From an uncultured Lachnospiraceae bacterium (GTDB lineage Bacteria > Bacillota > Clostridia > Lachnospirales > Lachnospiraceae), in assembly GCA_902476645.1 (NCBI GenBank), contig CABSEG010000073.1, positions 1 through 14,443 on the forward strand: DNA of 14,443 bases, read 5' to 3'. The notes under the pieces are model-generated. The model was not told where the DNA came from, did no database searches, and saw nothing but the letters and a program-made list of their open reading frames with translations. This document shows positions 7,718-14,443 of this stretch, piece by piece. The position numbers and the translations under genes are program-made. Numbering within the stretch: the stretch's first letter is position 1; every line of letters begins with the position of its first letter.

Positions 7718-8938
7718 ATGATACAGATTGCAGTATTAGGATACGGCACCGTGGGAAGCGGAGTCGTAGAAGTGATTAACACCAATCACAGCAGTATTAA
7801 TAAGAAAGCAGGAGATGAGATTCAGATCAAATATGTGCTGGATCTGCGGGATTTTCCGGGAGATCCCATTCAGGAAAAAATTGTCCATGACTATGACATC
7901 ATCTTAAACGATCCCGAAATTCGCATTGTGGTAGAGGTGATGGGAGGAGTGGAGCCAGCTTACACGTTTACCAAGCAGGCTCTTTTGGCTGGAAAAAGCG
8001 TATGCACTTCCAATAAGGAGCTGGTGGCCAGACATGGGGCCGAACTTTTACAGATTGCAAGAGACCGGAATATCAATTATCTGTTTGAAGCCAGCTGTGG
8101 AGGGGGAATCCCCATCATAAGACCGTTAAACTCCTCTCTGACCGCCGATGAGATCGATGAGATCACGGGAATCCTAAACGGAACCACCAACTATATTCTG
8201 ACGGAAATGATTCAGAAGGGCTCGGAGTTTGATGAGGCCTTGAAGGATGCTCAGGATAAAGGCTTTGCGGAACGAAATCCGGAGGCAGACGTAGAGGGAC
8301 ACGATGCCTGCAGAAAGATTGCCATTCTATCCTCTCTGGCTTTTGGACGTCAGGTGGATTACACGGATATCTATACAGAAGGAATCAGTAAAATCACAGC
8401 TACAGATATTAAATACGCCAAGGCTATGGGACAGACCATCAAGCTGCTGGCTTTTAGCAGAAAGGTAGGAGAGAGCTTTTATGCCATGGTAGCCCCTGCG
8501 CTTTTAGGACCGTCGGATCCTTTATTCAGCGTCAACGGGGTGTTTAACGCCATCTTTGTTCACGGAAACGTGCTGGGAGACGCTATGTTTTATGGAAGCG
8601 GAGCAGGGAAGCTGCCCACTGCCAGCGCGGTGGTGTCAGACGTGGTGGACGAAGCCAAGCATTTGCATCGGAGTATTATGTCCTATTGGAGCAGCCATAA
8701 GCTGGAACTGACAGACATCAGCAATTCCCAGAGAAAATTCTTTGTGCGGGTCAAGGGTACTGTGGAAGAGGAGCTGGAACGGATAGAGGAAATCTTCGGA
8801 ACGGTACAGCCTGTGGTAGTGCCGGAATTGTCCGGAGAATTTGGCTTTATCACAGAGGTGATGAGTGAGGCAGAGTACAAGGCAAAGGCCAAAAGACTTG
8901 GAACCGTGATCCACATGATCCGGATCAGAAGTCTTTAA
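7718..8938 (+). CDS. hom: Homoserine dehydrogenase
   Basis: It reduces aspartate semialdehyde to homoserine with NAD(P)H, the branch point toward threonine and methionine. The 406 residues contain a Rossmann GYGTVGSG (8-15), TSNKELVA (97-104) and EASCGGGIP in the central part, GILNGTTNYIL (151-161), and the catalytic segment NPEADVEGHDACRK (187-200). In the last, Asp196 and Lys200 match the Asp/Lys pair of characterised enzymes. The C-terminal third (about 330-406, FFVRVKGTVEEELERIEEIF...) resembles the ACT-like domain of the longer class of Hom proteins and may give threonine feedback inhibition. There is no fused aspartokinase. The ATG at 7718 has an AAGGGAG ribosome site that overlaps the end of the preceding gene. 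apgM follows after 45 bases. Confidence 0.97.
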   Translation: MIQIAVLGYGTVGSGVVEVINTNHSSINKKAGDEIQIKYVLDLRDFPGDPIQEKIVHDYDIILNDPEIRIVVEVMGGVEPAYTFTKQALLAGKSVCTSNKELVARHGAELLQIARDRNINYLFEASCGGGIPIIRPLNSSLTADEIDEITGILNGTTNYILTEMIQKGSEFDEALKDAQDKGFAERNPEADVEGHDACRKIAILSSLAFGRQVDYTDIYTEGISKITATDIKYAKAMGQTIKLLAFSRKVGESFYAMVAPALLGPSDPLFSVNGVFNAIFVHGNVLGDAMFYGSGAGKLPTASAVVSDVVDEAKHLHRSIMSYWSSHKLELTDISNSQRKFFVRVKGTVEEELERIEEIFGTVQPVVVPELSGEFGFITEVMSEAEYKAKAKRLGTVIHMIRIRSL

Positions 8939-8983
8939 AAGGCGGACGCAAAAGAATATGAAGCGATCAGATAGGAGGAGAAT

Positions 8984-10183
8984 ATGAAATATATCGTAGT
9001 GCTGGGAGACGGAATGGCAGACGAGCCACTGGAGATATTGGGAGGAGATACGCCTTTGAAACATGCCAATACCCCCACGATGGACGCTCTGGCAAAGGTT
9101 TCCGAGATTGGACTGGTACATACCATCCCGGAAGGGATGAATCCGGGAAGCGATACGGCAAACTTATCTGTTATGGGGTATGACCCTAAGCAGTATTATA
9201 CCGGCCGTTCTCCGTTGGAGGCTTTAAGTATCGGAGTTCCCATGAAGGATACAGACGTAGCGCTGCGGTGCAATCTGGTGACGCTGTCTGAGGAGGAGCC
9301 CTACGAAAAGAAGACCATCCTGGATCACAGCTCCGGGGAGATCAGCACGGAAGAAGCCGCTATATTGCTGGAGGCGGTCAGAGCTGAGCTGGAGAGTGCG
9401 CATTACCACTTCTACGTGGGCACCAGCTATCGCCATTGTCTGATTTGGGAACAGGGAAAGGTTGTGCCCCTGACGCCTCCCCATGATGTGCTGGGACAGG
9501 AGATTGCCCCCTATTTGCCAGAGGATCCAACACTTCGCAGGATGCAGGAACGCAGCTACGAGATCCTGAAAGATCATCCCATTAATAAAAAGCGCAGGCA
9601 GGAGGGAAAAAATCCAGCCAATAGCTGCTGGTTCTGGGGAGCCGGAACGAAGCCGGCGCTGTCATCTTTCGAGGAGAAGAATCACAAAAAGGGCGTGATG
9701 ATTTCCGCAGTGGATCTCTTAAAGGGAATTGCCGTAGGAGCTGGTATGGAGAATGTGAAGGTAGAGGGAGCGAACGGAGGGCTGGATACCAATTATGAGG
9801 GGAAGGCCCAGGCCGCCGTGGATGCACTTTTGAAGGATGGTTATGATTTTGCTTACATCCATGTGGAGGCCCCCGATGAGATGGGACATCAGGGAAGCGT
9901 GGAAAAAAAGATGAAAGCCATTGAAAACCTGGATGGCAGGGTCATTAAGCTGGTAAAGGAGCAGATGGATGCCTCCGGAGAGGCCTACCGTATGTTGGTT
10001 TTGCCGGATCATCCCACCCCGGTCCGGGTGCGGACGCACACCTCCGATCCGGTTCCCTATCTATTGTATGACAGCACCCGGCCAAGACAGGAAACATGGA
10101 ACTACAACGAGGAAGAGGCAAAAAACAGCGGAAACGATATTCCGATGGGTTATAAAATGATCGATTATCTGTTTGAAACATAA
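8984..10183 (+). CDS. apgM: Archaeal-type phosphoglycerate mutase family, putative homoserine kinase
   Basis: A 399-residue member of the cofactor-independent aPGAM family (COG3635), in the alkaline-phosphatase superfamily. Metal and catalytic positions are visible: DGMAD (9-13), GSDTANLS with the likely phospho-serine Ser56, APDEMGHQG (Asp298, His302), PDH (Asp342, His343) and THTSDP (His352). Annotated bacterial homologues are called either 2,3-bisphosphoglycerate-independent phosphoglycerate mutase or 'proposed homoserine kinase', the latter name given to members that sit with threonine genes in genomes lacking ThrB. Its place directly after hom, within the same operon, fits the second role: homoserine to O-phosphohomoserine. 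The sequence alone does not decide which reaction it catalyses. ATG at 8984 follows AGGAGG (8973-8978) at 5 bases. A terminator starts just after the stop. Confidence 0.9.
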   Translation: MKYIVVLGDGMADEPLEILGGDTPLKHANTPTMDALAKVSEIGLVHTIPEGMNPGSDTANLSVMGYDPKQYYTGRSPLEALSIGVPMKDTDVALRCNLVTLSEEEPYEKKTILDHSSGEISTEEAAILLEAVRAELESAHYHFYVGTSYRHCLIWEQGKVVPLTPPHDVLGQEIAPYLPEDPTLRRMQERSYEILKDHPINKKRRQEGKNPANSCWFWGAGTKPALSSFEEKNHKKGVMISAVDLLKGIAVGAGMENVKVEGANGGLDTNYEGKAQAAVDALLKDGYDFAYIHVEAPDEMGHQGSVEKKMKAIENLDGRVIKLVKEQMDASGEAYRMLVLPDHPTPVRVRTHTSDPVPYLLYDSTRPRQETWNYNEEEAKNSGNDIPMGYKMIDYLFET

Positions 10184-10188
10184 AAAAG

Positions 10189-10219
10189 AAAACCAGGCTT
10201 TTTCCGAAAGCCTGGTTTT
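10189..10219. terminator. Bidirectional terminator between apgM and the DUF975 gene
   Basis: AAAACCAGGCTTT (10189-10201) and AAAGCCTGGTTTT (10207-10219) are perfect 13-base complements around TTCCG. Read on the minus strand, the stem is followed by C and TTTTTT, a strong terminator for the DUF975 gene. On the plus strand only the four Ts in the stem follow, so it is probably somewhat weaker for the hom operon. Confidence 0.92.
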
Positions 10220-10246
10220 ACCATATGATCTGGCACAATTGTTTTG

Positions 10247-10960
10247 TTAAACTTCTCCTATCAGGTTCCGGTAAAACAGGGCGTTGACTGTCTGCATGTA
10301 GGGAAGCACCCAGAGAAAGCCGATGCCGCAGCTTAAGACGGATAGGAGAGACAGTCCCACGAAGCTGACCTGCAGATAGAAGTAACGTCCCCGGTTTCCC
10401 CTCATCAACGTTTTGCTCCTGCTTAAGATTTCCGATACGGGGGCATCCGGATGATCCAGATAGAGGAAATATACCAGCGGATAGGACAGCAGCAAATAGA
10501 CACAAACGGCCAGTCCAATCAGCAGAGCGAAAACTCCAAGTATCTGGATAAAAAAGAGATTTGCCCAAAATCCCAGGAAAAAGAGTAATATGGAGGGCAA
10601 CACACACCCCACAGAAAGAAGAATCAAAAAAACAGCAATCAGGATGATCCGGTCAGGCTCATGGGAAAAGCCATAGAGCAAATCGGAAAGCTTGCCCTCT
10701 CTCCCTCTGGTGAGATTTAAGATCAGATAGCAAAAGCCTGCATTCAGGACGCACATCAGCAGAGAGACGATGAAAGAGGCCACAGAATTTAAAACCAGCC
10801 CTGGAAACAGGCGGACCGGAAACGCCCAGTTTAACACAGACGCCAGAATGCCCCAGAGCAGTCCTGTTACAAGGGTAGCTCCCAGAGGAAGGGCATATCG
10901 GCCCATCAACAGTGTCTTTGCCATCCCTTTCAGCTGGGAAGAAGATTTTTGTTCGCGCAT
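10247..10960 (-). CDS. DUF975 family integral membrane protein
   Basis: A 237-residue polytopic membrane protein of unknown function. The N-terminus is short and polar. Hydrophobic segments follow at about residues 22-42 and 52-78, then a charged loop, a long hydrophobic stretch of two to three segments at about 106-170, and a final one near 200-225. The conserved DUF975 signatures are a charged middle stretch (SEILSRSKTLMRGNRGRYF) followed by a hydrophobic segment ending in GIGFLWVLPYMQTVNALFY. ATG at 10960 is chosen because GGAG lies 9 bases upstream; a TTG five codons earlier (10975) has no comparable ribosome site. It is transcribed from its own promoter, divergently from the DUF2752 gene, and ends in a strong terminator, so it is probably monocistronic. 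No function can be assigned from sequence. Confidence 0.88.
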   Translation of the reverse strand: MREQKSSSQLKGMAKTLLMGRYALPLGATLVTGLLWGILASVLNWAFPVRLFPGLVLNSVASFIVSLLMCVLNAGFCYLILNLTRGREGKLSDLLYGFSHEPDRIILIAVFLILLSVGCVLPSILLFFLGFWANLFFIQILGVFALLIGLAVCVYLLLSYPLVYFLYLDHPDAPVSEILSRSKTLMRGNRGRYFYLQVSFVGLSLLSVLSCGIGFLWVLPYMQTVNALFYRNLIGEV

Positions 10961-10993
10961 AGGTGAATTCTCCAATTCTAAAGCTTTTGTATT

Positions 10994-11014
10994 GGAAGCG
11001 GCAGATCCGCTTTC
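10994..11014. repeat. Inverted repeat in the DUF975-DUF2752 spacer
   Basis: AAGCGG (10996-11001) is the exact reverse complement of CCGCTT (11007-11012) around CAGAT, and one G-U plus one G-C pair extend it on the plus strand. It may be an operator or a leader hairpin of the DUF975 transcript; no T-run follows in either direction. Confidence 0.4.
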
Positions 11015-11028
11015 CGCTTAATGCTAAC

Positions 11029-11058
11029 AGTATATCATAGGTAACTGGAAAAAATCAA
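11029..11058 (-). promoter_or_regulatory. Promoter for the DUF975 gene
   Basis: On the minus strand TTGATT (11053-11058) and TATACT (11029-11034) are 18 bases apart, with TG one base before the -10 (extended -10). Transcription would start near 11022, giving a leader of about 60 bases that includes the inverted repeat at 10994-11014. I could not find a comparably good plus-strand promoter for the divergent DUF2752 gene. Confidence 0.6.
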
Positions 11059-11095
11059 TGGAGCCTGGGATCTTTCATTGAGAGGAGGGACATTT

Positions 11096-11560
11096 ATGAC
11101 AGGAAGAGAAGAAGGAGAGAAAAAACAGACAGAATACAGCGAGGAGAAAGAGAGAAAGAGTCTGTACTGGGCAGGATGGGTACTGTTGGGGCTGGGGGTT
11201 TTATATCTGGTTTTGGTGCAGGTCGTGGGAAGCCTTCCCAATCCCTTTGCCCTGCCCTGCCCGTTCCATTTCCTAACAGGATACTATTGCCCGGGATGTG
11301 GTGGAACCAGGGCAGTGAGACTGTTGCTTTCGGGAGATATTCCAGGGTCTGTTTATTATCACCCTCTGGTTTTGTACGGAGCAGTGCTTTATCTTTGGTT
11401 TATGATATCCAATACGATAGAATATGCTTCGAGGGGAACGATTCCCATTGGTATGCGTTACCGCAGGGGGTATGTAATTGTGGGAGTGCTCATTTTGGCT
11501 TTGAATTTTGTCATAAAAAATGCAGCCCTGCTGCTGTGGGATTGGCACATGCTAGATTAG
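11096..11560 (+). CDS. DUF2752 family small membrane protein
   Basis: A 154-residue protein with a charged cytoplasmic-looking N-terminus (1-22) and about three membrane segments (24-45, 91-108, 129-150). Between the first two lies the family signature CPFHFLTGYYCPGCGGTRA (55-73), with Cys55, Cys65 and Cys68, then LLSGD and YYHPL. The CPxCGGTR motif is what defines DUF2752; the cysteines could bind metal or form a disulphide, but no function is established to my knowledge. ATG at 11096 follows AGGAGG (11083-11088) at 7 bases. An upstream TTG at 11078 is rejected since it overlaps that ribosome site. It converges with the aldo-keto reductase gene, 26 bases away, without a clear plus-strand terminator. 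Confidence 0.9.
   Translation: MTGREEGEKKQTEYSEEKERKSLYWAGWVLLGLGVLYLVLVQVVGSLPNPFALPCPFHFLTGYYCPGCGGTRAVRLLLSGDIPGSVYYHPLVLYGAVLYLWFMISNTIEYASRGTIPIGMRYRRGYVIVGVLILALNFVIKNAALLLWDWHMLD
11515..11534 (-). terminator. Possible terminator for the aldo-keto reductase transcript
   Basis: On the minus strand GCAGC-AGG-GCTGC (11522-11534) is followed by A and TTTTTT (11515-11520). The stem is only 5 base pairs, so it is weak. It lies inside the end of the converging DUF2752 gene, about 50 bases after the reductase stop. Confidence 0.35.
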
Positions 11561-11586
11561 GCAGAGCTGCATAATGAAAAATGGCC

Positions 11587-12579
11587 TTATTCTAAACTGA
11601 TCCGATCGATTTTTGTAAGCTCCTCCTGGGTAAAGGAAGTGTTGGATATGGCCTTGATATTATCCAGGATCTGGGAAGGCTTTGACGCGCCTATCAGAAC
11701 GCTGGTAACGATGCCATCCTTCAGAATCCAGCTTAAAGCCATTTCCGCCAGAGTCTGTCCACGTTCCAGGGCCATATCGTTTAAGGCTTTTATCTGCTCT
11801 AAGCGATGGGGCGTCAGGGCTTCTTCATGGAGGAAACGCCCATCTGTTTTGATTCGGCTATCCTGGGGAATCCCGTGGAGATAGCGGTTGGTAAGCATTC
11901 CCTGGGCCAGGGGGCTAAAAGCCAGTATCCCCTTATGCAAGTTGGAAGAGGTCTCCTTCAGGCCATTACGCTCAATAGTTCGGTCAAAGATAGAATAGCG
12001 GTTTTGATTGATGACAAAAGGACAGTGCAATTCTTCCAGAATGGAGGATGCCTTTTTTAATGTGGGACCATCATAGTTGGACAGGCCTACATACAATGCC
12101 TTTCCGCTTTGGACAGCCTGGGCCAAAGCGCCCATGGTCTCTTCCAGGGGGGTATCCGGATCCATGCGATGGTGATAAAAAATATCCACATAGTCCAGCC
12201 CCAGTCTCTTTAAGCTCTGATCCAGGCTGGCCAAAAGATATTTACGGCTGCCCCAGTTGCCATAAGGGCCGTCCCACATCACGTAGCCAGCCTTGGTACT
12301 GATGATCATCTCATCCCGGTAGGGAAGAAAATGCTCCTTTAAAATCTGTCCAAAATGTTCCTCTGCACTTCCGGGCTTCGGTCCGTAATTGTTTGCAAGA
12401 TCAAAATGGGTAATCCCGTGGTCGAAGGCGGTAAAACACATCTGTTCCATGTTTTCATAGACACCGGTGTCTCCAAAATTGTGCCAAAGCCCCAGGGAGA
12501 CGGCGGGAAGTTTCAAGCCGCTGTCTCCACAGCGGTAATAATCCATCGTTTCATAACGTTTTTCTGATGCAACATACAT
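11587..12579 (-). CDS. Aldo-keto reductase, L-glyceraldehyde-3-phosphate reductase (YghZ) type
   Basis: A 330-residue NADPH-dependent oxidoreductase with a TIM-barrel fold. The catalytic tetrad is visible: Asp60 and Tyr65 in HFDLANNYG, Lys96 in STKAG, and His137 in YHHRMD. The segments GPYGNWGSRKYLLASLDQSL (104-123) and VQSGKALYVGLSNYD resemble YghZ/GpR enzymes, which reduce L-glyceraldehyde 3-phosphate and methylglyoxal and are thought to detoxify reactive aldehydes. The cofactor site near the C-terminus (LIGASKPSQILDNIKA) is also typical. The physiological substrate cannot be read from sequence. ATG at 12579 has AAGGAGG 7 bases upstream. It lies 46 bases after the DUF4190 gene with no terminator between, so the two probably share a transcript. 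Confidence 0.92.
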   Translation of the reverse strand: MYVASEKRYETMDYYRCGDSGLKLPAVSLGLWHNFGDTGVYENMEQMCFTAFDHGITHFDLANNYGPKPGSAEEHFGQILKEHFLPYRDEMIISTKAGYVMWDGPYGNWGSRKYLLASLDQSLKRLGLDYVDIFYHHRMDPDTPLEETMGALAQAVQSGKALYVGLSNYDGPTLKKASSILEELHCPFVINQNRYSIFDRTIERNGLKETSSNLHKGILAFSPLAQGMLTNRYLHGIPQDSRIKTDGRFLHEEALTPHRLEQIKALNDMALERGQTLAEMALSWILKDGIVTSVLIGASKPSQILDNIKAISNTSFTQEELTKIDRISLE

Positions 12580-12625
12580 TTGTAATCCTCCTTAGAAGTG
12601 GTCACCTAAAAGCTTTCAGGCAGCG

Positions 12626-13150
12626 TTAAACAGCATCCTTTGGAATTTCCGGGGAAGGGGACTCCTGATAGGGGGTATAGTCAAAATAGGAGCCGTCATT
12701 TCCAGGCAATGGATTCCCAGGCATCTCATCTTCGTATCCTTTGAATCCGTCAAAGGAATCTGAGGGTTCCTCATTTGGCAGGTACTCATCTTCAAAATAG
12801 TCCATATACTCTTCCCACTGTTTCCGAAACTCAGTGTCATCCAGGTAAGTAACCTCCACCACAAAGGCCAGAGCCAACAACAAGAGGGTGGCTGCTATTC
12901 CTATGATAGACAGAATCAGACCGGATTTGGCCTGACTTAAGTAGGGCCGGGAAGGTTCTTTGGATAGGATGGCAAATAAGATGGAAAGTGCTCCCAGCGG
13001 GATGGAAATGTAAAAGCAGCAAGCCGTCACAATACTGATAATACCCAAAACCAAGGCGGCACTTGCCATACCAGAGGAAGAGTGGGGAGTCTTTGGGCTT
13101 TCCCCATAGAAAGAGTGCTCCTCCCGATCTGCGTCAAAGTGATGTTCCAT
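12626..13150 (-). CDS. DUF4190 domain membrane protein with acidic tail
   Basis: A 174-residue protein. An acidic, polar N-terminus (1-26) leads to the DUF4190 core: a glycine-rich hydrophobic hairpin at about 28-63 (GMASAALVLGIISIVTACC) and a second segment at 75-101 (SGLILSIIGIAATLLLLALA). The rest (102-174) is a strongly acidic and Gly/Pro-rich tail (for example EEYMDYFEDEYLPNEEPSD) that looks disordered. DUF4190 proteins have no agreed function. ATG at 13150 has AAGGAGA 5 bases upstream. A longer reading frame back to 13225 is rejected because it would begin upstream of the predicted transcription start. It is the first gene of a minus-strand unit with the aldo-keto reductase, divergent from tex. 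Confidence 0.85.
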   Translation of the reverse strand: MEHHFDADREEHSFYGESPKTPHSSSGMASAALVLGIISIVTACCFYISIPLGALSILFAILSKEPSRPYLSQAKSGLILSIIGIAATLLLLALAFVVEVTYLDDTEFRKQWEEYMDYFEDEYLPNEEPSDSFDGFKGYEDEMPGNPLPGNDGSYFDYTPYQESPSPEIPKDAV

Positions 13151-13196
13151 AAGGTTCTCCTTCGCATTCTTTTTCATTAGATAAAAGATCAAACTT

Positions 13197-13225
13197 ATCA
13201 TACCATAGACAAATTTGAAACACAA
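13197..13225 (-). promoter_or_regulatory. Promoter for the DUF4190-reductase unit
   Basis: On the minus strand TTGTGT (13220-13225) and TATGAT (13197-13202) are 17 bases apart, with TG one base before the -10. Transcription would start near 13190, about 40 bases before the DUF4190 ATG. It overlaps the tex promoter on the other strand. Confidence 0.75.
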
Positions 13226-13235
13226 GTGCTATAAT
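13206..13235 (+). promoter_or_regulatory. Promoter for tex
   Basis: TAGACA (13206-13211) and a consensus TATAAT (13230-13235) are 18 bases apart, and TG at 13227-13228 makes an extended -10. Transcription would start near 13242, about 30 bases before the tex ATG. The minus-strand -35 for the DUF4190 gene lies between this promoter's two elements. Confidence 0.78.
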
Positions 13236-13271
13236 GGCTCCTGAGAAACCCATATAATAAGGAGATGGCAT

Positions 13272-14443
13272 ATGGATATCAATAGAACACTGGCAAAGGA
13301 GCTGGCCGTGGAGATATGGCAGATTGAGGCCGCTGTAAAACTGGTTGACGAGGGTAATACGATTCCCTTTATTGCCCGCTATCGCAAGGAGGCCACCGGA
13401 TCTTTAGACGATGAGGCGTTAAGACGGATGCATGAGAGATTGGGGTATCTGCGCAGCTTGGAGGAGAAAAAGCAGCAGGTTCTGGCCAGTATTGAAGAGC
13501 AGGGCAAGCTGACAAAAGAACGAAAAGAGCAAATCCTGGCGGCTCAGACACTGGTTGAGGTGGAGGATTTGTATCGGCCGTATCGTCCCAAGCGCAGAAC
13601 CAGGGCCACGATTGCCAAGGAAAAGGGACTGGAACCGTTGGCAAATCTGATCTGGCTGCAGATGATAAAAACGCCCCTGGAGGAAGAAGCAAAGGCTTAC
13701 GTAGCCCTTCAAAAAGGTGTGGAAACGCCGCAGGATGCCATTGCGGGAGCCATGGATATTCTGGCCGAAGCTGTGTCTGATGAGGCCTCCTACCGGAGGC
13801 GCATCCGGAATATGACCATGAAAGAGGGACGTATCTGTTCTGTAGCAAAAAAGAAAGAAACCTCATCCGTATATGAAATGTACTATGATTATGAGGAAGC
13901 TATTACAAAAGCAGCGGGCCATCGGATCTTGGCTATCAACCGGGGAGGGAAGGAAAAGTATCTGAATGTGAAAATTGAGGCTCCCCAAGAGAAGATTCTT
14001 GCCTATCTGGAAAGAAAGATCATTTTGCGGGACAACCCTGTCACCACTCCGGTACTCCGGGCAGTGGCCGAGGACAGCTACAAGCGCCTGATTGGCCCTT
14101 CTATCGAAAGGGAAATACGAACTGACCTGACAGAAAAAGCGCAGGAGGGTGCCATCAGCGTATTCGGAAAGAACCTGGAGCAGCTTCTGATGCAGCCTCC
14201 CATAGCAGGCCAGGTGGTATTGGGATGGGATCCGGCTTTTCGCACGGGATGTAAGTTGGCCGTGGTAGACCCCACCGGTAAGGTGCTGGATACTGCTGTC
14301 ATCTATCCCACAGCCCCTACCACGGAGGCCAAAAAGCGGGCGGCCAAGGAGACATTAAAAAAGCTGATTCAAAAGTATGGAATTACCCTGTTTTCTGTGG
14401 GAAACGGAACCGCCTCCAGAGAGTCGGAGCAGGGAATTGTGGA
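13272..14443 (+). CDS. tex: Tex, S1-domain RNA-binding transcription accessory protein (3' end missing)
   Basis: Tex is a conserved cytoplasmic nucleic-acid-binding protein related to eukaryotic Spt6. The first 390 codons are present, of a usual length near 710-730. Residues 1-190 match the Tex N-terminal region: LAVEIWQIEAAVKLVDEGNT, then IPFIARYRKEATGSLDDEAL, and later VEDLYRPYRPKRRTRATIAKE. From about residue 315 the RNase-H-like YqgF domain begins with VVLGWDPAFRTGCKLAVVD, where most relatives have DPGxRTGCK. The HhH and C-terminal S1 domains lie past the window end. ATG at 13272 follows AAGGAG with a 7-base spacer and a strong promoter. The frame remains open to the last base. Confidence 0.96.
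   Translation, partial: MDINRTLAKELAVEIWQIEAAVKLVDEGNTIPFIARYRKEATGSLDDEALRRMHERLGYLRSLEEKKQQVLASIEEQGKLTKERKEQILAAQTLVEVEDLYRPYRPKRRTRATIAKEKGLEPLANLIWLQMIKTPLEEEAKAYVALQKGVETPQDAIAGAMDILAEAVSDEASYRRRIRNMTMKEGRICSVAKKKETSSVYEMYYDYEEAITKAAGHRILAINRGGKEKYLNVKIEAPQEKILAYLERKIILRDNPVTTPVLRAVAEDSYKRLIGPSIEREIRTDLTEKAQEGAISVFGKNLEQLLMQPPIAGQVVLGWDPAFRTGCKLAVVDPTGKVLDTAVIYPTAPTTEAKKRAAKETLKKLIQKYGITLFSVGNGTASRESEQGIV

Noticed and set aside
10961..10975. TTG start five codons earlier for the DUF975 protein
   Set aside because: It lacks a ribosome site, while GGAG is correctly spaced for the ATG at 10960.
11010..11040. Plus-strand promoter for the DUF2752 gene (TTTCCG with TATCAT)
   Set aside because: Poor match in the -35 and a 16-base spacer; not strong enough to list.
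13151..13225. N-terminal extension of the DUF4190 protein to 13225
   Set aside because: It would begin upstream of the predicted promoter -10, and the ATG at 13150 has a good ribosome site.
1..14443. Mobile elements, CRISPR arrays, phage genes, defence systems, tRNA or rRNA
   Set aside because: No transposase, integrase, direct-repeat array or structured RNA gene was visible, and gene spacing and composition look uniformly chromosomal.

Overview
The window reads as ordinary chromosome of a low-to-mid GC Firmicute, most likely a gut Clostridia of the Lachnospiraceae type. Reasons: a SecA-RF2 gene pair with the Firmicute arrangement, strong AGGAGG ribosome sites, sigma-A type promoters with extended -10 elements, hairpin-plus-U terminators, and a PTS-type trehalose operon. 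The assignment is by recall of family sequences, not by a search. I see no mobile element, CRISPR array, tRNA, rRNA or defence system.

Layout, left to right. (1) 1-3342, plus strand: the 3' part of secA, then prfB (release factor 2). prfB has an in-frame UGA after codon 25 at a CUU-UGA-C site, so a +1 programmed frameshift is needed to make the protein; a strong terminator follows. (2) 3422-7166, plus: a trehalose operon of a one-chain PTS transporter (EIIB-EIIC-EIIA) and a phosphotrehalase, closed by a terminator, with no treR regulator in view. (3) 7190-10219, plus: a promoter, a small HTH-plus-ACT protein, homoserine dehydrogenase, and an archaeal-type phosphoglycerate-mutase-like protein. 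The position beside hom suggests the last gene may supply homoserine kinase activity, so the three would be an aspartate-to-threonine branch with its own sensor. A bidirectional terminator ends it. (4) 10247-11560: divergent genes for a DUF975 membrane protein (minus) and a DUF2752 membrane protein (plus). (5) 11587-13150, minus: a DUF4190 membrane protein followed by a YghZ-like aldo-keto reductase. (6) 13272-end, plus: the 5' part of tex, whose promoter overlaps face-to-face with that of the DUF4190 gene.

All protein genes look intact except the two cut by the window edges. The most worthwhile points are the prfB recoding site with its unusual inverted repeat, the probable non-orthologous homoserine kinase next to an ACT-type regulator, the overlapping divergent promoters ahead of tex, and the regulator-less trehalose operon. 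Nothing here is clearly a new kind of system.
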